A stretch of DNA of 23,987 nucleotides from Alistipes sp. CAG:435 (GCA_000433355.1 FR893123.1:1-23987), one strand, 5' to 3'; shown: positions 1-8,712, numbered from the stretch's first letter. The notes: generated by a model not told the origin, from the sequence alone. Made by a program: numbers and translations.

Positions 1-29
1 TTGACTTGCAAGAAGTTGCGGCAAATTCG

Positions 30-102
30 TAGCGGGGGAAGGACTCGAACCTCCGGCCTCCGGGTTATGAGCCCGACGAGCTACCAACTGCTCTACCCCG
101 CG
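30..102 (-). tRNA. initiator tRNA-fMet (anticodon CAT)
   Basis: The minus strand folds into a full cloverleaf of 73 nt: 7-bp acceptor arm, 4-bp D stem, 5-bp anticodon stem with loop CTCATAA, a 5-nt variable loop and a T arm with TTCGAGT. Two features mark it as initiator rather than elongator Met tRNA: the first acceptor pair is a mismatch (C1 opposite U72), and the anticodon stem ends in three consecutive G:C pairs. The 3' CCA is not encoded. It carries its own promoter just upstream, so it does not depend on hisS transcription. Confidence 0.95.
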
Positions 103-113
103 ATGTTGGACTA

Positions 114-144
114 CAAAGGTAGGAATATTTTTCTGAAATGCAAA
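114..144 (-). promoter_or_regulatory. promoter of the initiator tRNA
   Basis: Read on the minus strand, TTTG (144-141) is followed after exactly 19 bases by TACCTTTG (121-114), a full match to the Bacteroidetes housekeeping promoter (TTTG, N19, TAnnTTTG). Transcription would begin a few bases before the tRNA 5' end at 102. Confidence 0.8.
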
Positions 145-177
145 ACATATTTCAAAAAATGTTCGGATCTGAATCAC

Positions 178-243
178 TCTGTAGGAAGTCTCCTTCTGAA
201 ATTTTGGTAACGTGCAAAATTTCAGAAGGAGACTTCCTACAGA
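178..243. repeat. 29-bp perfect inverted repeat with 8-nt loop
   Basis: Positions 178-206 and 215-243 are exact reverse complements (29 bp), separated by GTAACGTG. It lies 26 bases downstream of the hisS stop and upstream of the tRNA promoter. That suggests it ends hisS transcripts or insulates the tRNA. It has no T-run after the stem on the minus strand, so it is not a textbook intrinsic terminator. The octamer CTACAGAT at the end of the right arm (237-244) recurs at 252-259. Confidence 0.9.
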
Positions 244-268
244 TATATGTTCTACAGATTTCTTATCC

Positions 269-1675
269 TTATATATTCATAAACACCTTCATTCCGGCGA
301 TGTCGGTCTTGGCGAAGGATTTCTGCTCGCCGGTGGTGAGGTTCTTGAGCTGGATGACGCCGGCCTCGACCTCGTTGCCACCGTTGATGGAAAGGAACGG
401 AATGGACTTCTTCTCGGCGTAGTCAAACTGCTTCTTGAGTTTTGACGGCTCCGGATAAACCTCAACGGAGACACCTTCTGAGCGCAACGCGGCGGCGACA
501 GGAAGGACGTAGCGAAGCTCTTCGACACCCATACAAGCGAACAGAAGCGTGGTGCTGGAAGCCAATGACTTAGGGAACTTATCCAAGCCTTTCAAGACAT
601 CATAGATCCTGTCGGCGCCGAAGCTGATGCCCACTCCTGACATATCCGGAAGACCGAATATTCCGGTAAGATTGTCGTAACGACCGCCTCCGCAGATGCT
701 TCCGATCTGGAAATCAAGGGCTTTCACCTCAAAGATGGCACCTGTGTAGTAATTCAGGCCACGGGCAAGGGAAAGATCGATCTCTACCGGGCATTTTACA
801 CCGGCAGCATCGATCAGGCCGAAAAGTTCCTCAAGCTCGTCAAGACCTTTGAGGCCTGTCTCGGAAACGAGTCCGGAAGCGGAGCCGCCGTTCATCAGCG
901 AGCGCATCGAAGCCAGTTTCCCGGAAGTGGAACCGGACAGTTTCAGAATCTGCTCGATCACGGCGATCGCACCGTCGGTCAGACCTTTCTCACGCATCTC
1001 CTCCTCAACGCTCTCAAGGCCGATCTTGTCAAGTTTGTCAATGGCCACAGTGATGTCAACCACCTTGTCCGGAAATCCGCAGATCTCGGCGAAACCCGTC
1101 AGGACCTTCCTGTTGTTGATCTTCACGAGCACATTCACGTCCAGAAGGCTGAACACCTTGTCCACAATCTGCACGAGTTCAAGCTCATTGACCTGAGATT
1201 TGCTGCCGATCACGTCCACGTCGCACTGGTAGAACTCACGGTAACGTCCCTTCTGCGGCCTGTCTGCCCTCCAGACCGGCTGGATCTGGAAACGCTTGAA
1301 CGGGAAGGAGATCTCGTTCTGGTGCTGGACCACGAAACGGGCAAAAGGCACGGTCAGGTCGTAGCGAAGACCTTTCTCACAAATCTCTTTGGAAAGAGCG
1401 ACACTGTTCACTCCCCCTTCCTCATTGCGGTAATCCTCAAAGTTGACCTTTGAGAAACAGTCACCGGAGTTCAGGACTCTGAACAGAAGCTTGTCCCCTT
1501 CCTCGCCATATTTTCCGAGCAAGGTTGACAGATTCTCCATAGCCGGAGTCTCGATCTGGGCATAGCCGAAAGTCCTGAAGACCTTCTTGATGGTGTCGAA
1601 GATATAATTCCTTTCGGCCATATTCCGCTGACCGAAATCACGTGTTCCCTTGGGGATTGATGGTTTCTGACTCAT
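269..1675 (-). CDS. hisS: histidyl-tRNA synthetase
   Basis: Class II aminoacyl-tRNA synthetase that charges tRNA-His in the cytoplasm (468 aa, the normal length of the longer Bacteroidetes form). The opening PSIPKGTRDF is the usual HisRS start. Motif 2 lies near residues 127-150 (FKRFQIQPVWRADRP ... GRYREFYQCD). The histidine-binding motif LARGLNYYTGAIFEV is at about 303-317, GGGRYDNL at about 329-336, and motif 3 GVGISFGADRIYDVL at about 347-361. The rest is the C-terminal anticodon-binding domain. The gene starts 5 bases after the stop of the HMA-protein gene, so the two are probably co-transcribed, possibly from the promoter at 2063-2070. A long inverted repeat follows the stop. Nothing appears damaged. 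Confidence 0.97.
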   Translation of the reverse strand: MSQKPSIPKGTRDFGQRNMAERNYIFDTIKKVFRTFGYAQIETPAMENLSTLLGKYGEEGDKLLFRVLNSGDCFSKVNFEDYRNEEGGVNSVALSKEICEKGLRYDLTVPFARFVVQHQNEISFPFKRFQIQPVWRADRPQKGRYREFYQCDVDVIGSKSQVNELELVQIVDKVFSLLDVNVLVKINNRKVLTGFAEICGFPDKVVDITVAIDKLDKIGLESVEEEMREKGLTDGAIAVIEQILKLSGSTSGKLASMRSLMNGGSASGLVSETGLKGLDELEELFGLIDAAGVKCPVEIDLSLARGLNYYTGAIFEVKALDFQIGSICGGGRYDNLTGIFGLPDMSGVGISFGADRIYDVLKGLDKFPKSLASSTTLLFACMGVEELRYVLPVAAALRSEGVSVEVYPEPSKLKKQFDYAEKKSIPFLSINGGNEVEAGVIQLKNLTTGEQKSFAKTDIAGMKVFMNI

Positions 1676-1680
1676 AATCG

Positions 1681-2010
1681 TTATTTTTCCACTTTATCGG
1701 CCTTGTAGCCAAGTTTTTTGATAGCGTCCGCAAGGGTCTTCTCATCGGTCTTACGGCGGTCGTACTTGATCTTGATTGTCTGATCCTTGAGAGAGACCTT
1801 CAAGTCCTTGACTCCCTTGAGGAACGCCAGATTCTCATTGAGTTTGTTCACGCATTTGTCACAATGCATATTCGTCGCGAAAACAACCTCGCCGACATTC
1901 TTGTCGGCGGGTGCCTCCGTCGCAAAACCCTCGAAAGGAGCAGCCTGAGCCGCGGCAAAAGGCGCAGCCAACATCACGGCCGCGACCGCTATCAATAATA
2001 TTCTTTTCAT
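1681..2010 (-). CDS. periplasmic HMA-domain (heavy-metal-associated) protein
   Basis: Small exported protein of 109 aa. Residues 1-23 are a signal peptide (basic start, hydrophobic Ala-rich core, cleavage near AAPFAAAQA). A single ferredoxin-like HMA fold follows from about residue 40, with the metal-binding motif MHCDKC (Cys50, Cys53). This is the copper/mercury chaperone type of site (family knowledge). The hallmark GYKAD-like end (KKLGYKAD) is present. It sits between a TonB-dependent receptor gene upstream and hisS 5 bases downstream. The receptor neighbour suggests a role in handling a metal ion in the periplasm, probably copper, but the metal is inferred. A Bacteroidetes -7 box lies about 50 bases upstream, so it may be transcribed separately from the receptor. 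Confidence 0.88.
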   Translation of the reverse strand: MKRILLIAVAAVMLAAPFAAAQAAPFEGFATEAPADKNVGEVVFATNMHCDKCVNKLNENLAFLKGVKDLKVSLKDQTIKIKYDRRKTDEKTLADAIKKLGYKADKVEK

Positions 2011-2062
2011 AATCTACAACCTTATGGCAGCAGCGTGGTTATCCGCGCCATGGTTCATCCTG

Positions 2063-2070
2063 CAAAGATA
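2063..2070 (-). promoter_or_regulatory. -7 box upstream of HMA gene and hisS
   Basis: The minus strand reads TATCTTTG here, a perfect TAnnTTTG, 53 bases before the HMA-protein start. No TTG is seen at the expected -33 spacing, where the DNA is receptor coding sequence. Probably a promoter for the HMA-hisS pair. Confidence 0.5.
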
Positions 2071-2075
2071 GTGAT

Positions 2076-4274
2076 TTAATCGTTCTTTGTCGCCCTCCAG
2101 AGCGTCAATCTCACGCCAAGATTGATCCGCCGTCCCATAATAGGCCCCCAGACACAGCTGGCATCGAAGCCTGGAGTCCAAGGAGTCCATTCCCCGGCGG
2201 CGTTCCTATCCCCCACCAGCACGTGCATCTGGGTGAAATTCGTGATGTTCTCAACCCCAGCATAGATGTCGAACCCACGGAAACGCCTGGTTATCTGCGC
2301 ATATAGCAATGGATAGACCGGAGTGCGGCCATCAGGATAAAGCAGTTCCCCACCATCATCCTTCAGATCTTTCATAAAGTCATACACCCTCGCCGAACCG
2401 TTCACGGAAGCGGTGAAATCGAATATCCACCGGCTCAGATTGGTCTTATACTGAAGGTTCAGCACACCTTTGAAGCGGCTGAGCATAGGCTTCTCCACCA
2501 ATTCGCCACCATAATTTTCCTGGCGGGCGTTGGTGTAGCGCCCGGTCAAAGCCACGGTGAAGCGGTCAAATGGCTCGACATTGAAATCCACCTGCCAGTT
2601 ATCTGAATATGAGCGTCTTCCATCGGAATCAAAGAACCAGATGTCACGTCCGCCGTTCACATCTGTGCCCGGCACCTCATAATCCACCATCAACTGACGC
2701 GCGAACTGGGTTCTGAAATAATCAAAGCTGACATAAGTCTTGGAAGGATCGACCCCGAGCGGCATATAAAAAGTAAGGTTTCCTCCGAATGTCCACGAAT
2801 CCTCAAGCAGCCGCTCCATACAATTCCCTTGGAGCCTGCTGTGGGTGGACATCACACCGATATTGTCTGCGACCGGATCCGCGTACCTCAGTCCCCTGCC
2901 GCCGTTCGCTCTGGCCACGAACCATTCCGCCGGTGAATATTTCAAAGTCACCCTCGGAGCCAACTTGAACCCGCTCCCCTTGTACCAATCAGCGCTGACT
3001 CCGACAATTGATGTGAATATGTCCCCGGCGTGGAAGGTATATTCCCCGTAAGCACCGCCGAAGAAATGATCCGCGATTCCGGAATATGGACGCTGCCCAT
3101 TCCAATTCTCACCACTCCACAGGCCGTAGTCCAATTTTGCGACAGCCTCGTCAATGTGGTCGAACGTGCCGGAAAGGCCGACAGTGAAGTCGTGCGACTC
3201 ATTCAACATATTCCTGTAGAGGAGGTTGATGAAGCCCGAGTGTTGGCTCGCAAGGTAGGATGACGCGCCGAACCAGGAGTCGCTTTTCTGCCACGACCAG
3301 TCCGCTATGGCGGCTATGCTGGAGGAGCCGTCCTCGCGAAGAGGCTTGCCGACTTTCAGGTAGGCGTTCAGGAGACTGTTCGTGATGTCGGTGCCCCAAG
3401 GGGATTCCGAGAGATATTTTGCGAAAGAGTTCCCTTCTGTTGGTTCCAGGATAAACTCATCTGAAGCCCAACGAGGTTCCATCCCGCTTTTGTCATAGCC
3501 GTCCATTCCGCCCTGCCGATGGTCCCGGACAGCTTTCACGCCCCAGCGTACCTGAAGTTCGGGAGTATAGTAAAGCCACCTGTTGGCCACATTAAACTGC
3601 AACATCTTAGGATCATCACGGAAGCCATCATCGTTCATATCGTAGGTCTTGAAGTTCCCGCTGACGTGTCCTAACAGAATCGTATAGACCGTCGGGCTGA
3701 GTTGCCAGGCCGATGTCGCATTGAAATCCGCCTTGGTGTCGCTCATCATCGAAGCCTGGATGAAAAGCGGTTTCTCCTCGGTAGGCTTCTTGTGCTCAAG
3801 ATTGATCTGTCCGGTCATTGATTCCAAGCCGTTGATCACGGACGGGGAGCCTTTCGCGATCTGGATGCTCTCCAGCCATGGCCCTGGAACATAAGACAGT
3901 CCATATGGAGCGGTTATCCCTCTCATCACCGGACGGTTCTCGTCCAGCATCTGCGTGTATGTCCCGGAAAGGCCCAGAAGCCTTATCTGACGCGCTCCCG
4001 TGACAGCGTCCGAATAGCCGACTGTCACGCTGGCCGAGTTCTCAAAGCTTTCCGCAAGGTTGCAACAAGCCATCTTCTGAAGTCCCGAGGCCGAGATAAG
4101 TTCCGTCCTCAAGGTCTTTCCTCTTGAGATGCTATTCTCCTGATGACCGACAAAAACCGTCGCGTTGAGACTGTCTTTCCTATCCTTATATATAGAGGTA
4201 GTGTCAACCGACTGGGCTGACATGCCAACGGACAACACCGTGGCCATAATAGAAGCGATGATAGTCTTTCTCAT
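2076..4274 (-). CDS. TonB-dependent outer-membrane receptor, probably metal-related
   Basis: A 732-aa outer-membrane transporter. Residues 1-20 are a signal peptide (ending GMSAQ). The plug domain covers about 55-160, including a Cys-Cys pair (C70, C71) in KMACCNLAESFE and the conserved stretch SDAVTGARQIRLLGLSG. The remainder is a 22-strand-type beta barrel with alternating aromatic residues, including a late DIYAGVENITNF strand typical of this family. It lacks the N-terminal carboxypeptidase-D-like domain seen in SusC-type receptors, so it is not a polysaccharide (SusC) receptor. The next gene downstream encodes a periplasmic HMA protein with a CxxC site, so metal or metal-complex uptake is likely. 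The substrate is inferred from context only. Confidence 0.9.
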   Translation of the reverse strand: MRKTIIASIMATVLSVGMSAQSVDTTSIYKDRKDSLNATVFVGHQENSISRGKTLRTELISASGLQKMACCNLAESFENSASVTVGYSDAVTGARQIRLLGLSGTYTQMLDENRPVMRGITAPYGLSYVPGPWLESIQIAKGSPSVINGLESMTGQINLEHKKPTEEKPLFIQASMMSDTKADFNATSAWQLSPTVYTILLGHVSGNFKTYDMNDDGFRDDPKMLQFNVANRWLYYTPELQVRWGVKAVRDHRQGGMDGYDKSGMEPRWASDEFILEPTEGNSFAKYLSESPWGTDITNSLLNAYLKVGKPLREDGSSSIAAIADWSWQKSDSWFGASSYLASQHSGFINLLYRNMLNESHDFTVGLSGTFDHIDEAVAKLDYGLWSGENWNGQRPYSGIADHFFGGAYGEYTFHAGDIFTSIVGVSADWYKGSGFKLAPRVTLKYSPAEWFVARANGGRGLRYADPVADNIGVMSTHSRLQGNCMERLLEDSWTFGGNLTFYMPLGVDPSKTYVSFDYFRTQFARQLMVDYEVPGTDVNGGRDIWFFDSDGRRSYSDNWQVDFNVEPFDRFTVALTGRYTNARQENYGGELVEKPMLSRFKGVLNLQYKTNLSRWIFDFTASVNGSARVYDFMKDLKDDGGELLYPDGRTPVYPLLYAQITRRFRGFDIYAGVENITNFTQMHVLVGDRNAAGEWTPWTPGFDASCVWGPIMGRRINLGVRLTLWRATKND

Positions 4275-4318
4275 AATTCACATCATAAGCCAAGCGCGTA
4301 GTGCGCCGTTCCTTCAAA

Positions 4319-4345
4319 CAAAGTTATACGCCGGATGCAAATATA
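4319..4345 (-). promoter_or_regulatory. candidate promoter(s) of the TonB-dependent receptor
   Basis: Two minus-strand matches to TAnnTTTG lie upstream of the receptor gene: TAACTTTG (4326-4319) and TATATTTG (4345-4338). Neither has a TTG at the ideal spacing upstream. The first is 45 bases from the start codon. They face the sppA promoter in a 147-bp divergent region. Confidence 0.4.
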
Positions 4346-4349
4346 ATAA

Positions 4350-4377
4350 TTGATTATTAAGAAAATGATTAAATTTG
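4350..4377 (+). promoter_or_regulatory. promoter of sppA
   Basis: TTG (4350-4352), 17 bases, then TAAATTTG (4370-4377) matches the Bacteroidetes promoter form. The transcript would start near 4384. This rules out translation from the upstream TTG (4350) or ATG (4365) in the same frame and supports the ATG at 4422. Confidence 0.6.
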
Positions 4378-4421
4378 TACAAAATCTCGCAACCAGAGAA
4401 ACCAAAACGTTTTCAGGCTAT

Positions 4422-6242
4422 ATGAACACAAAAGAATTCGTCAAATGGGTGCTGGCCGTGCTGTGCGGCCTGTTCATCTGGGGCATCGTGAAGTTCTTCA
4501 TGTTCTTTATGATGCTCGGCTCAATGATTGCCTCTGCGGCTTCATTCTCCGGAGGCTCCGGCGCCGTTATTCCCAAGGAGGGTGTCCTGCTGATGGACAT
4601 GTCTAAATTCGAGATCACTGAACAGACTCAGGAAAGCAACCCGCTCACCTCCATCCAAGGCAGAGAGATCGCTTTGGTCGGACTTCACGATGCCGTCAAG
4701 GCAATCCACAAAGCCGCCGAGGATCCGGGTGTGCAGTACATCCTCGTAAAGACAGACGGCGCCTCCACCAGCCTTACCAAACTGGAGGAACTCCGCAAGG
4801 CCCTGACCGATTTCAGGAAGGGCGGCAAAGCCGTTATAGCCTACGGCGAGGCGTTCACTTCCGGAAGCTACTACCTCGCGTCAGTGGCCGACAAGATCTA
4901 CACGACGAGGCATCACGGCGGCAACAACTTTATGTTGGGAATAAGCGGGAGGATGTTGTTTCTCAAGGATCTGCTCGACAAGCTCGGTGTAAACTACCAG
5001 CTCATCCGCCACGGCAAGTACAAGAGTGCCGGCGAAATGTACGTCAAGAACGCGCCAAGCCCTGAGAATATGGAGCAGAACCAGGCGATGATCGACTCCA
5101 TGTGGGAAACGGTGGCCGCGGAGACCGCAGGGAGCAGGGGTGTGAGCGTGGACTCACTCAACTACTTCATCGATCACCTTTCCATAGCCCTTCCTGAAGA
5201 TATGGTGAGCCACAACCTCGCCGACGAGGCTCTCTCCGTTGAGGAATATAAGGGGAAACTCGCCGACCTGGCCGGCAAGGACAGTTACAAGGATGTGAAA
5301 TTCATCCCGTTCTGCGACTATGCCGCCGCCAAGGCAACGCCGAACCTGAACGCCAAGAAAAACATCGCCGTCATCTACGCCAACGGGAATATCCTTGAGC
5401 AGGACGACCCGAACAACATCAGCGGCGACCGTTTCGCCGGCATCATCGCCAAGGTAAGGGCGGACTCAACCGTCAAGGCTGTCGTGTTCAGGGTCAACTC
5501 TCCTGGCGGTACAGTGCTGGCTGCCAGCAAGATCAAGGAAGAGATCGACCTCACCAGAGCAGTCAAGCCGGTCATCGCCTCTTACGGTGACTATGCTGCT
5601 TCCGGCGGTTACTGGATCTCCAACAGCTGCGACCACATATTCTCAAACGCGACGACTCTCACCGGTTCGATCGGTGTGTTCTCCGCCATCCCTGAGTTCG
5701 GGAAGACTCTAAAGGACATAGTGCACGTGAATATGGTGCCGGTCAAGTCCCACAAGCATTCCGATATGCTTTCGCTGACCCGTCCGTTTGACGCCGGGGA
5801 GACAGCCTGGATGCAGGTTTATGTTGACGACATCTACAACAGTTTTGTGAGCATAGTCGCGCAGGGACGTGATATGACTTTCGAGGCGGTGGACGAGATC
5901 GCTCAGGGACGTGTCTGGACCGGAGCCGACGCACTTAAGATCGGTCTCGTGGACGAGATCGGAACGTTGGAGGATGCGATAAAGTACGCGGCGTCGATGG
6001 CCGGGGACGCCGATATTGAGAACTGGGGTATAGCAAGTTACCCTAAACCTTTGACGATTATGGAGCAGTTGCTGCAGCAGTTTGGCAAGACCACTAACCC
6101 GGAGGAGGCCATGGCCAACGCACTGGCCGGAACTCCGCTGGAGGGCGTGGCGAAGAATCTGCTTGACTGGCAGAGGAGCTGGGCGAAAGGCCAGGGAGAC
6201 CTTGTCTTCGCGAGAATGCCGTTCGAGATAGAGATCAGATAA
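4422..6242 (+). CDS. sppA: signal peptide peptidase SppA, 67-kDa (long) type
   Basis: Membrane-anchored serine protease (S49 family) that degrades leftover signal peptides. The product from ATG 4422 is 606 aa, the length of the long two-domain form. One membrane helix spans about residues 9-40. The catalytic lysine is in GKYKSAGE (Lys201 from this start) and the nucleophile serine in YAASGGYWIS (Ser394), the same spacing as the E. coli Lys209/Ser409 pair. VNSPGG in the second domain is also intact. The frame stays open upstream to 4350, but a promoter occupies that stretch, so the later start was chosen. Its last 8 bases overlap the end of tilS, which runs the opposite way. There is no terminator between them. 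Confidence 0.95.
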   Translation: MNTKEFVKWVLAVLCGLFIWGIVKFFMFFMMLGSMIASAASFSGGSGAVIPKEGVLLMDMSKFEITEQTQESNPLTSIQGREIALVGLHDAVKAIHKAAEDPGVQYILVKTDGASTSLTKLEELRKALTDFRKGGKAVIAYGEAFTSGSYYLASVADKIYTTRHHGGNNFMLGISGRMLFLKDLLDKLGVNYQLIRHGKYKSAGEMYVKNAPSPENMEQNQAMIDSMWETVAAETAGSRGVSVDSLNYFIDHLSIALPEDMVSHNLADEALSVEEYKGKLADLAGKDSYKDVKFIPFCDYAAAKATPNLNAKKNIAVIYANGNILEQDDPNNISGDRFAGIIAKVRADSTVKAVVFRVNSPGGTVLAASKIKEEIDLTRAVKPVIASYGDYAASGGYWISNSCDHIFSNATTLTGSIGVFSAIPEFGKTLKDIVHVNMVPVKSHKHSDMLSLTRPFDAGETAWMQVYVDDIYNSFVSIVAQGRDMTFEAVDEIAQGRVWTGADALKIGLVDEIGTLEDAIKYAASMAGDADIENWGIASYPKPLTIMEQLLQQFGKTTNPEEAMANALAGTPLEGVAKNLLDWQRSWAKGQGDLVFARMPFEIEIR

Positions 6243-7578
6243 GACGGATCACTGTGACGGTGGCTGTGGCCTTCGTCACCTTCACGGAGTCATCGATGCG
6301 ATGACCTACCAATGCGAGAATATGGAAGCCTTCGTCAGCGATGACGAGGGCTTTTTTCTTTTCAAGAATATCAAGTTTAAGGTCCACGAACATATCACTG
6401 AGCTTCTTGCGGCCACGCATTCCAAGCGGGCGCATCCAGTCGCCTGGTTGCCAATGTCTTATTGTGAAAGGGAACGGGAGATCCAGTTTAGTCTCTCCTA
6501 CGCTTGTCTTCACGTCCTTCACATCGTCCGACAGCGAGACGGAGAACTTTATTCCGTTCAATGAATATGTTCCTGGGCCATTGATGGTTAGGTCAGTCGC
6601 TTCGGCAAGCTCTGCGACCGGAGATATAACAATCTCCCGAGCCGAAGTCACGGCAAGATATTCATCAGCAACGAACGTCCTGCCACTGACGGTACCGTCA
6701 CTTTTCAGGACAGAGGCAAGGTCCGCGACCACGGAGGAAGTGAACCCGAAAGGTTCCAAAAGACGGAAAAGGACATATTCCCAATTCTTTTTAGCCGTAA
6801 GCTTCTGATGGTCAATAACAGGAAGGCCATTACCATCAAGCCGTACAATCTCCGCCGAAACCGAACGGACATATTCATCAGCGATGGATTGAACCTGCGC
6901 GAACCGCTCCATATCCTCGTTCAACGTTGTCAGGAACGACGGATTCAACCTTCCAAAAAGCGGGAATATCTCATTGCGGATGCAGTTGCGCTTGTAGGCG
7001 GAATCAGCGTTGGTGCTGTCCTCGTGCCAACACAGCCCGTGCGATACGGCATATTCATAAATATCCCCGCGTGAGAAATCGAGAAGCGGCCGGATAAGTC
7101 GGGCGCCCGAACCCAGAAGGGACGAACTGCGGCGCATTCCGGTCATTCCTTTCACCCCGGTGCCACGCAACATATTCAGAATCATAGTCTCAGCATTGTC
7201 ATTGGCATTGTGAGCGACAGCCAAAGCGGCAAATCCTCGCTCCCGACAGACCTCCGCGAACCAAGTGTAACGCAGCTCCCTCGCCGCCATCTCGATGCTT
7301 ACACCATTCGAGGCGGCATATTCCTCTGTGCAAAAATCTGTTTTTATGAATATGACGCCGTGGCTTTCGGCCCATTCCCTGACAAGAGTCTCGTCCGAGT
7401 CACTCTCCTCTCCCCTCAGGTGGAAATTGCAGTGAGCCAGCGCGAAACACCTCCTGACCGAGGAATTGAGAAACAGCTCCGCCATACACATCGAGTCAAC
7501 CCCGCCGCTGACAGCCAAAAGAACCGCCTCTCCATCAGGAAGCAGCCCTTTCAGGATTCTGTCAAAACGTTCCTGCAT
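6235..7578 (-). CDS. tilS: tRNA(Ile)-lysidine synthetase
   Basis: Converts C34 of the CAU-anticodon tRNA-Ile to lysidine, so that it reads AUA and not AUG; an essential cytoplasmic ATP-dependent enzyme. The product is 447 aa. The PP-loop ATP site SGGVDS is at residues 24-29, followed by AHCNFHLRGEES and AHNANDNAETMILNMLRGTG, the standard N-type ATPase core. The tRNA-binding part includes EDSTNADSAYKRNCIRNEIFP. The C-terminal TilS domain contains DWMRPLGMRGRKKLSD. The ATG at 7578 was chosen because the core starts right after it. An open stretch further upstream lies inside the neighbouring gene in another frame. The start is 11 bases after the DUF3078 stop, indicating an operon. Confidence 0.95.
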   Translation of the reverse strand: MQERFDRILKGLLPDGEAVLLAVSGGVDSMCMAELFLNSSVRRCFALAHCNFHLRGEESDSDETLVREWAESHGVIFIKTDFCTEEYAASNGVSIEMAARELRYTWFAEVCRERGFAALAVAHNANDNAETMILNMLRGTGVKGMTGMRRSSSLLGSGARLIRPLLDFSRGDIYEYAVSHGLCWHEDSTNADSAYKRNCIRNEIFPLFGRLNPSFLTTLNEDMERFAQVQSIADEYVRSVSAEIVRLDGNGLPVIDHQKLTAKKNWEYVLFRLLEPFGFTSSVVADLASVLKSDGTVSGRTFVADEYLAVTSAREIVISPVAELAEATDLTINGPGTYSLNGIKFSVSLSDDVKDVKTSVGETKLDLPFPFTIRHWQPGDWMRPLGMRGRKKLSDMFVDLKLDILEKKKALVIADEGFHILALVGHRIDDSVKVTKATATVTVIRLI

Positions 7579-7589
7579 ATTCAGGAATT

Positions 7590-8690
7590 TTATTTCTTGC
7601 TTGCGAACGTGTACGTGAAGCCGAACTGGAGAGCCTGCGCGAACTGCACCCTCCTGCCGGTGTTGCCGTCCTTGTCCGTGATGAGGACAGTGTCGTCGTA
7701 GATGAGGTTGGTCGTGATGTTCAGCGAGAAGAACCTGCTGAGCTTCCACATCATGCGGGTGTCCCAGTTCACACGGATGTTCTTCGGATTCTTCAGATAG
7801 TTTGAGAACAGGAGCAGATGCGTCGAGCCCTCGAAATTGTCATTGACCTTGACCTTGGCATCGGCGGTCAGCTGGGCACCGAACTCGAAACGGGCTGGTT
7901 TATAATAGTTTCCAGTCTTGTAGTAGATGTTCTTGTCATCCTTGGCGTCCGGATAGACCTCGGTATCCTCGTACTTCTTCTTCCTCCCCATACCATAGTT
8001 CTTTCGCAGCTTCTCGCTTCCGACGATTGTGAAGCCTCCTGTGATAGGCGCCATATTGACCGTCAGCCATTTGCTCGGCACCCAGTCAATACCAAGACCC
8101 AGATTGACAGTTCCCGGAGAAAGAATGCTGGACTTGAGCACACGGGCGTTTCTCCAATCCTTGCTGGATGGCTCCTTGTCCTCCTCCACGGCCGGAGTCG
8201 GGTAGTTGTAACCGTTGGCGAACTGGCTGAGGAACGTGAACTTGGCGGAGTAGTTCAAAGTCTTTGTTGCCTTGTAGCCCCAAGTGCTCTCGAACAGGAT
8301 CCGGTCCTTGTTCTTCTGGATAATCGGCTTGTCGGCGGAATAAAGGAATCCGTAGTCCAGCTGGAGACGGTTGTTCCAGTACTTCTCACCTTTCTTCCAC
8401 TTCGCGTTGCCATCAATGTAGGCGCTCAACGCATAGTTGTTGTAACCTCCCTTCGCCCAGTTCGTAAAACTACTCTGGACAAAGTTCAGGTTCGTCATCA
8501 ACGACTTGTTCCAATAGTCCGGTTTCGGAGCCACGACCTTTGTCTCCTCTGTCTGTGTCAGAAGCTTTGCGGCGGCGGCCGCGGCTGACTGGGCGTTTCT
8601 CCATGTCGTGTCCGTCTGCGCGGACGCTCCGAACGTAACGAGCGCAAGAGCCACGGACAGCATTGTTCGTTTAATCGCTTTCACGTTCAT
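7590..8690 (-). CDS. DUF3078-family outer-membrane-type protein
   Basis: A 366-aa exported protein whose family (DUF3078) is almost confined to Bacteroidetes and has no settled function. Residues 1-25 form a signal peptide ending in FGASAQ. The mature part has many short alternating hydrophobic and aromatic strands (SSFTNWAKGGYNNYALSAYI, YWNNRLQLDYGF, TLNYSAKFTFLSQF) and ends in FGFTYTFASKK, which suggests a beta barrel. A low-complexity Ala run (AAAAAAKLL) follows the signal peptide. It lies between proS (22 bases upstream) and tilS (11 bases downstream) on the same strand. The ATG at 8690 is the first that gives a signal peptide; the longer open frame upstream is proS read out of frame. Confidence 0.88.
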   Translation of the reverse strand: MNVKAIKRTMLSVALALVTFGASAQTDTTWRNAQSAAAAAAKLLTQTEETKVVAPKPDYWNKSLMTNLNFVQSSFTNWAKGGYNNYALSAYIDGNAKWKKGEKYWNNRLQLDYGFLYSADKPIIQKNKDRILFESTWGYKATKTLNYSAKFTFLSQFANGYNYPTPAVEEDKEPSSKDWRNARVLKSSILSPGTVNLGLGIDWVPSKWLTVNMAPITGGFTIVGSEKLRKNYGMGRKKKYEDTEVYPDAKDDKNIYYKTGNYYKPARFEFGAQLTADAKVKVNDNFEGSTHLLLFSNYLKNPKNIRVNWDTRMMWKLSRFFSLNITTNLIYDDTVLITDKDGNTGRRVQFAQALQFGFTYTFASKK

Positions 8691-8712
8691 AGTCAGTTTA
8701 TTATATTCCCAA

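Noticed and set aside
4350..4421. N-terminal extension of SppA starting at TTG 4350 or ATG 4365
   Set aside because: A Bacteroidetes promoter overlaps it, and the membrane anchor starts naturally after ATG 4422.
7579..7749. 57-codon upstream extension of tilS
   Set aside because: It lies inside the DUF3078 gene in another frame. The TilS core begins right after ATG 7578.
7818..8588. 256-codon open frame antisense to the DUF3078 gene
   Set aside because: No start signal, no family motifs, and a composition typical of an antisense shadow.
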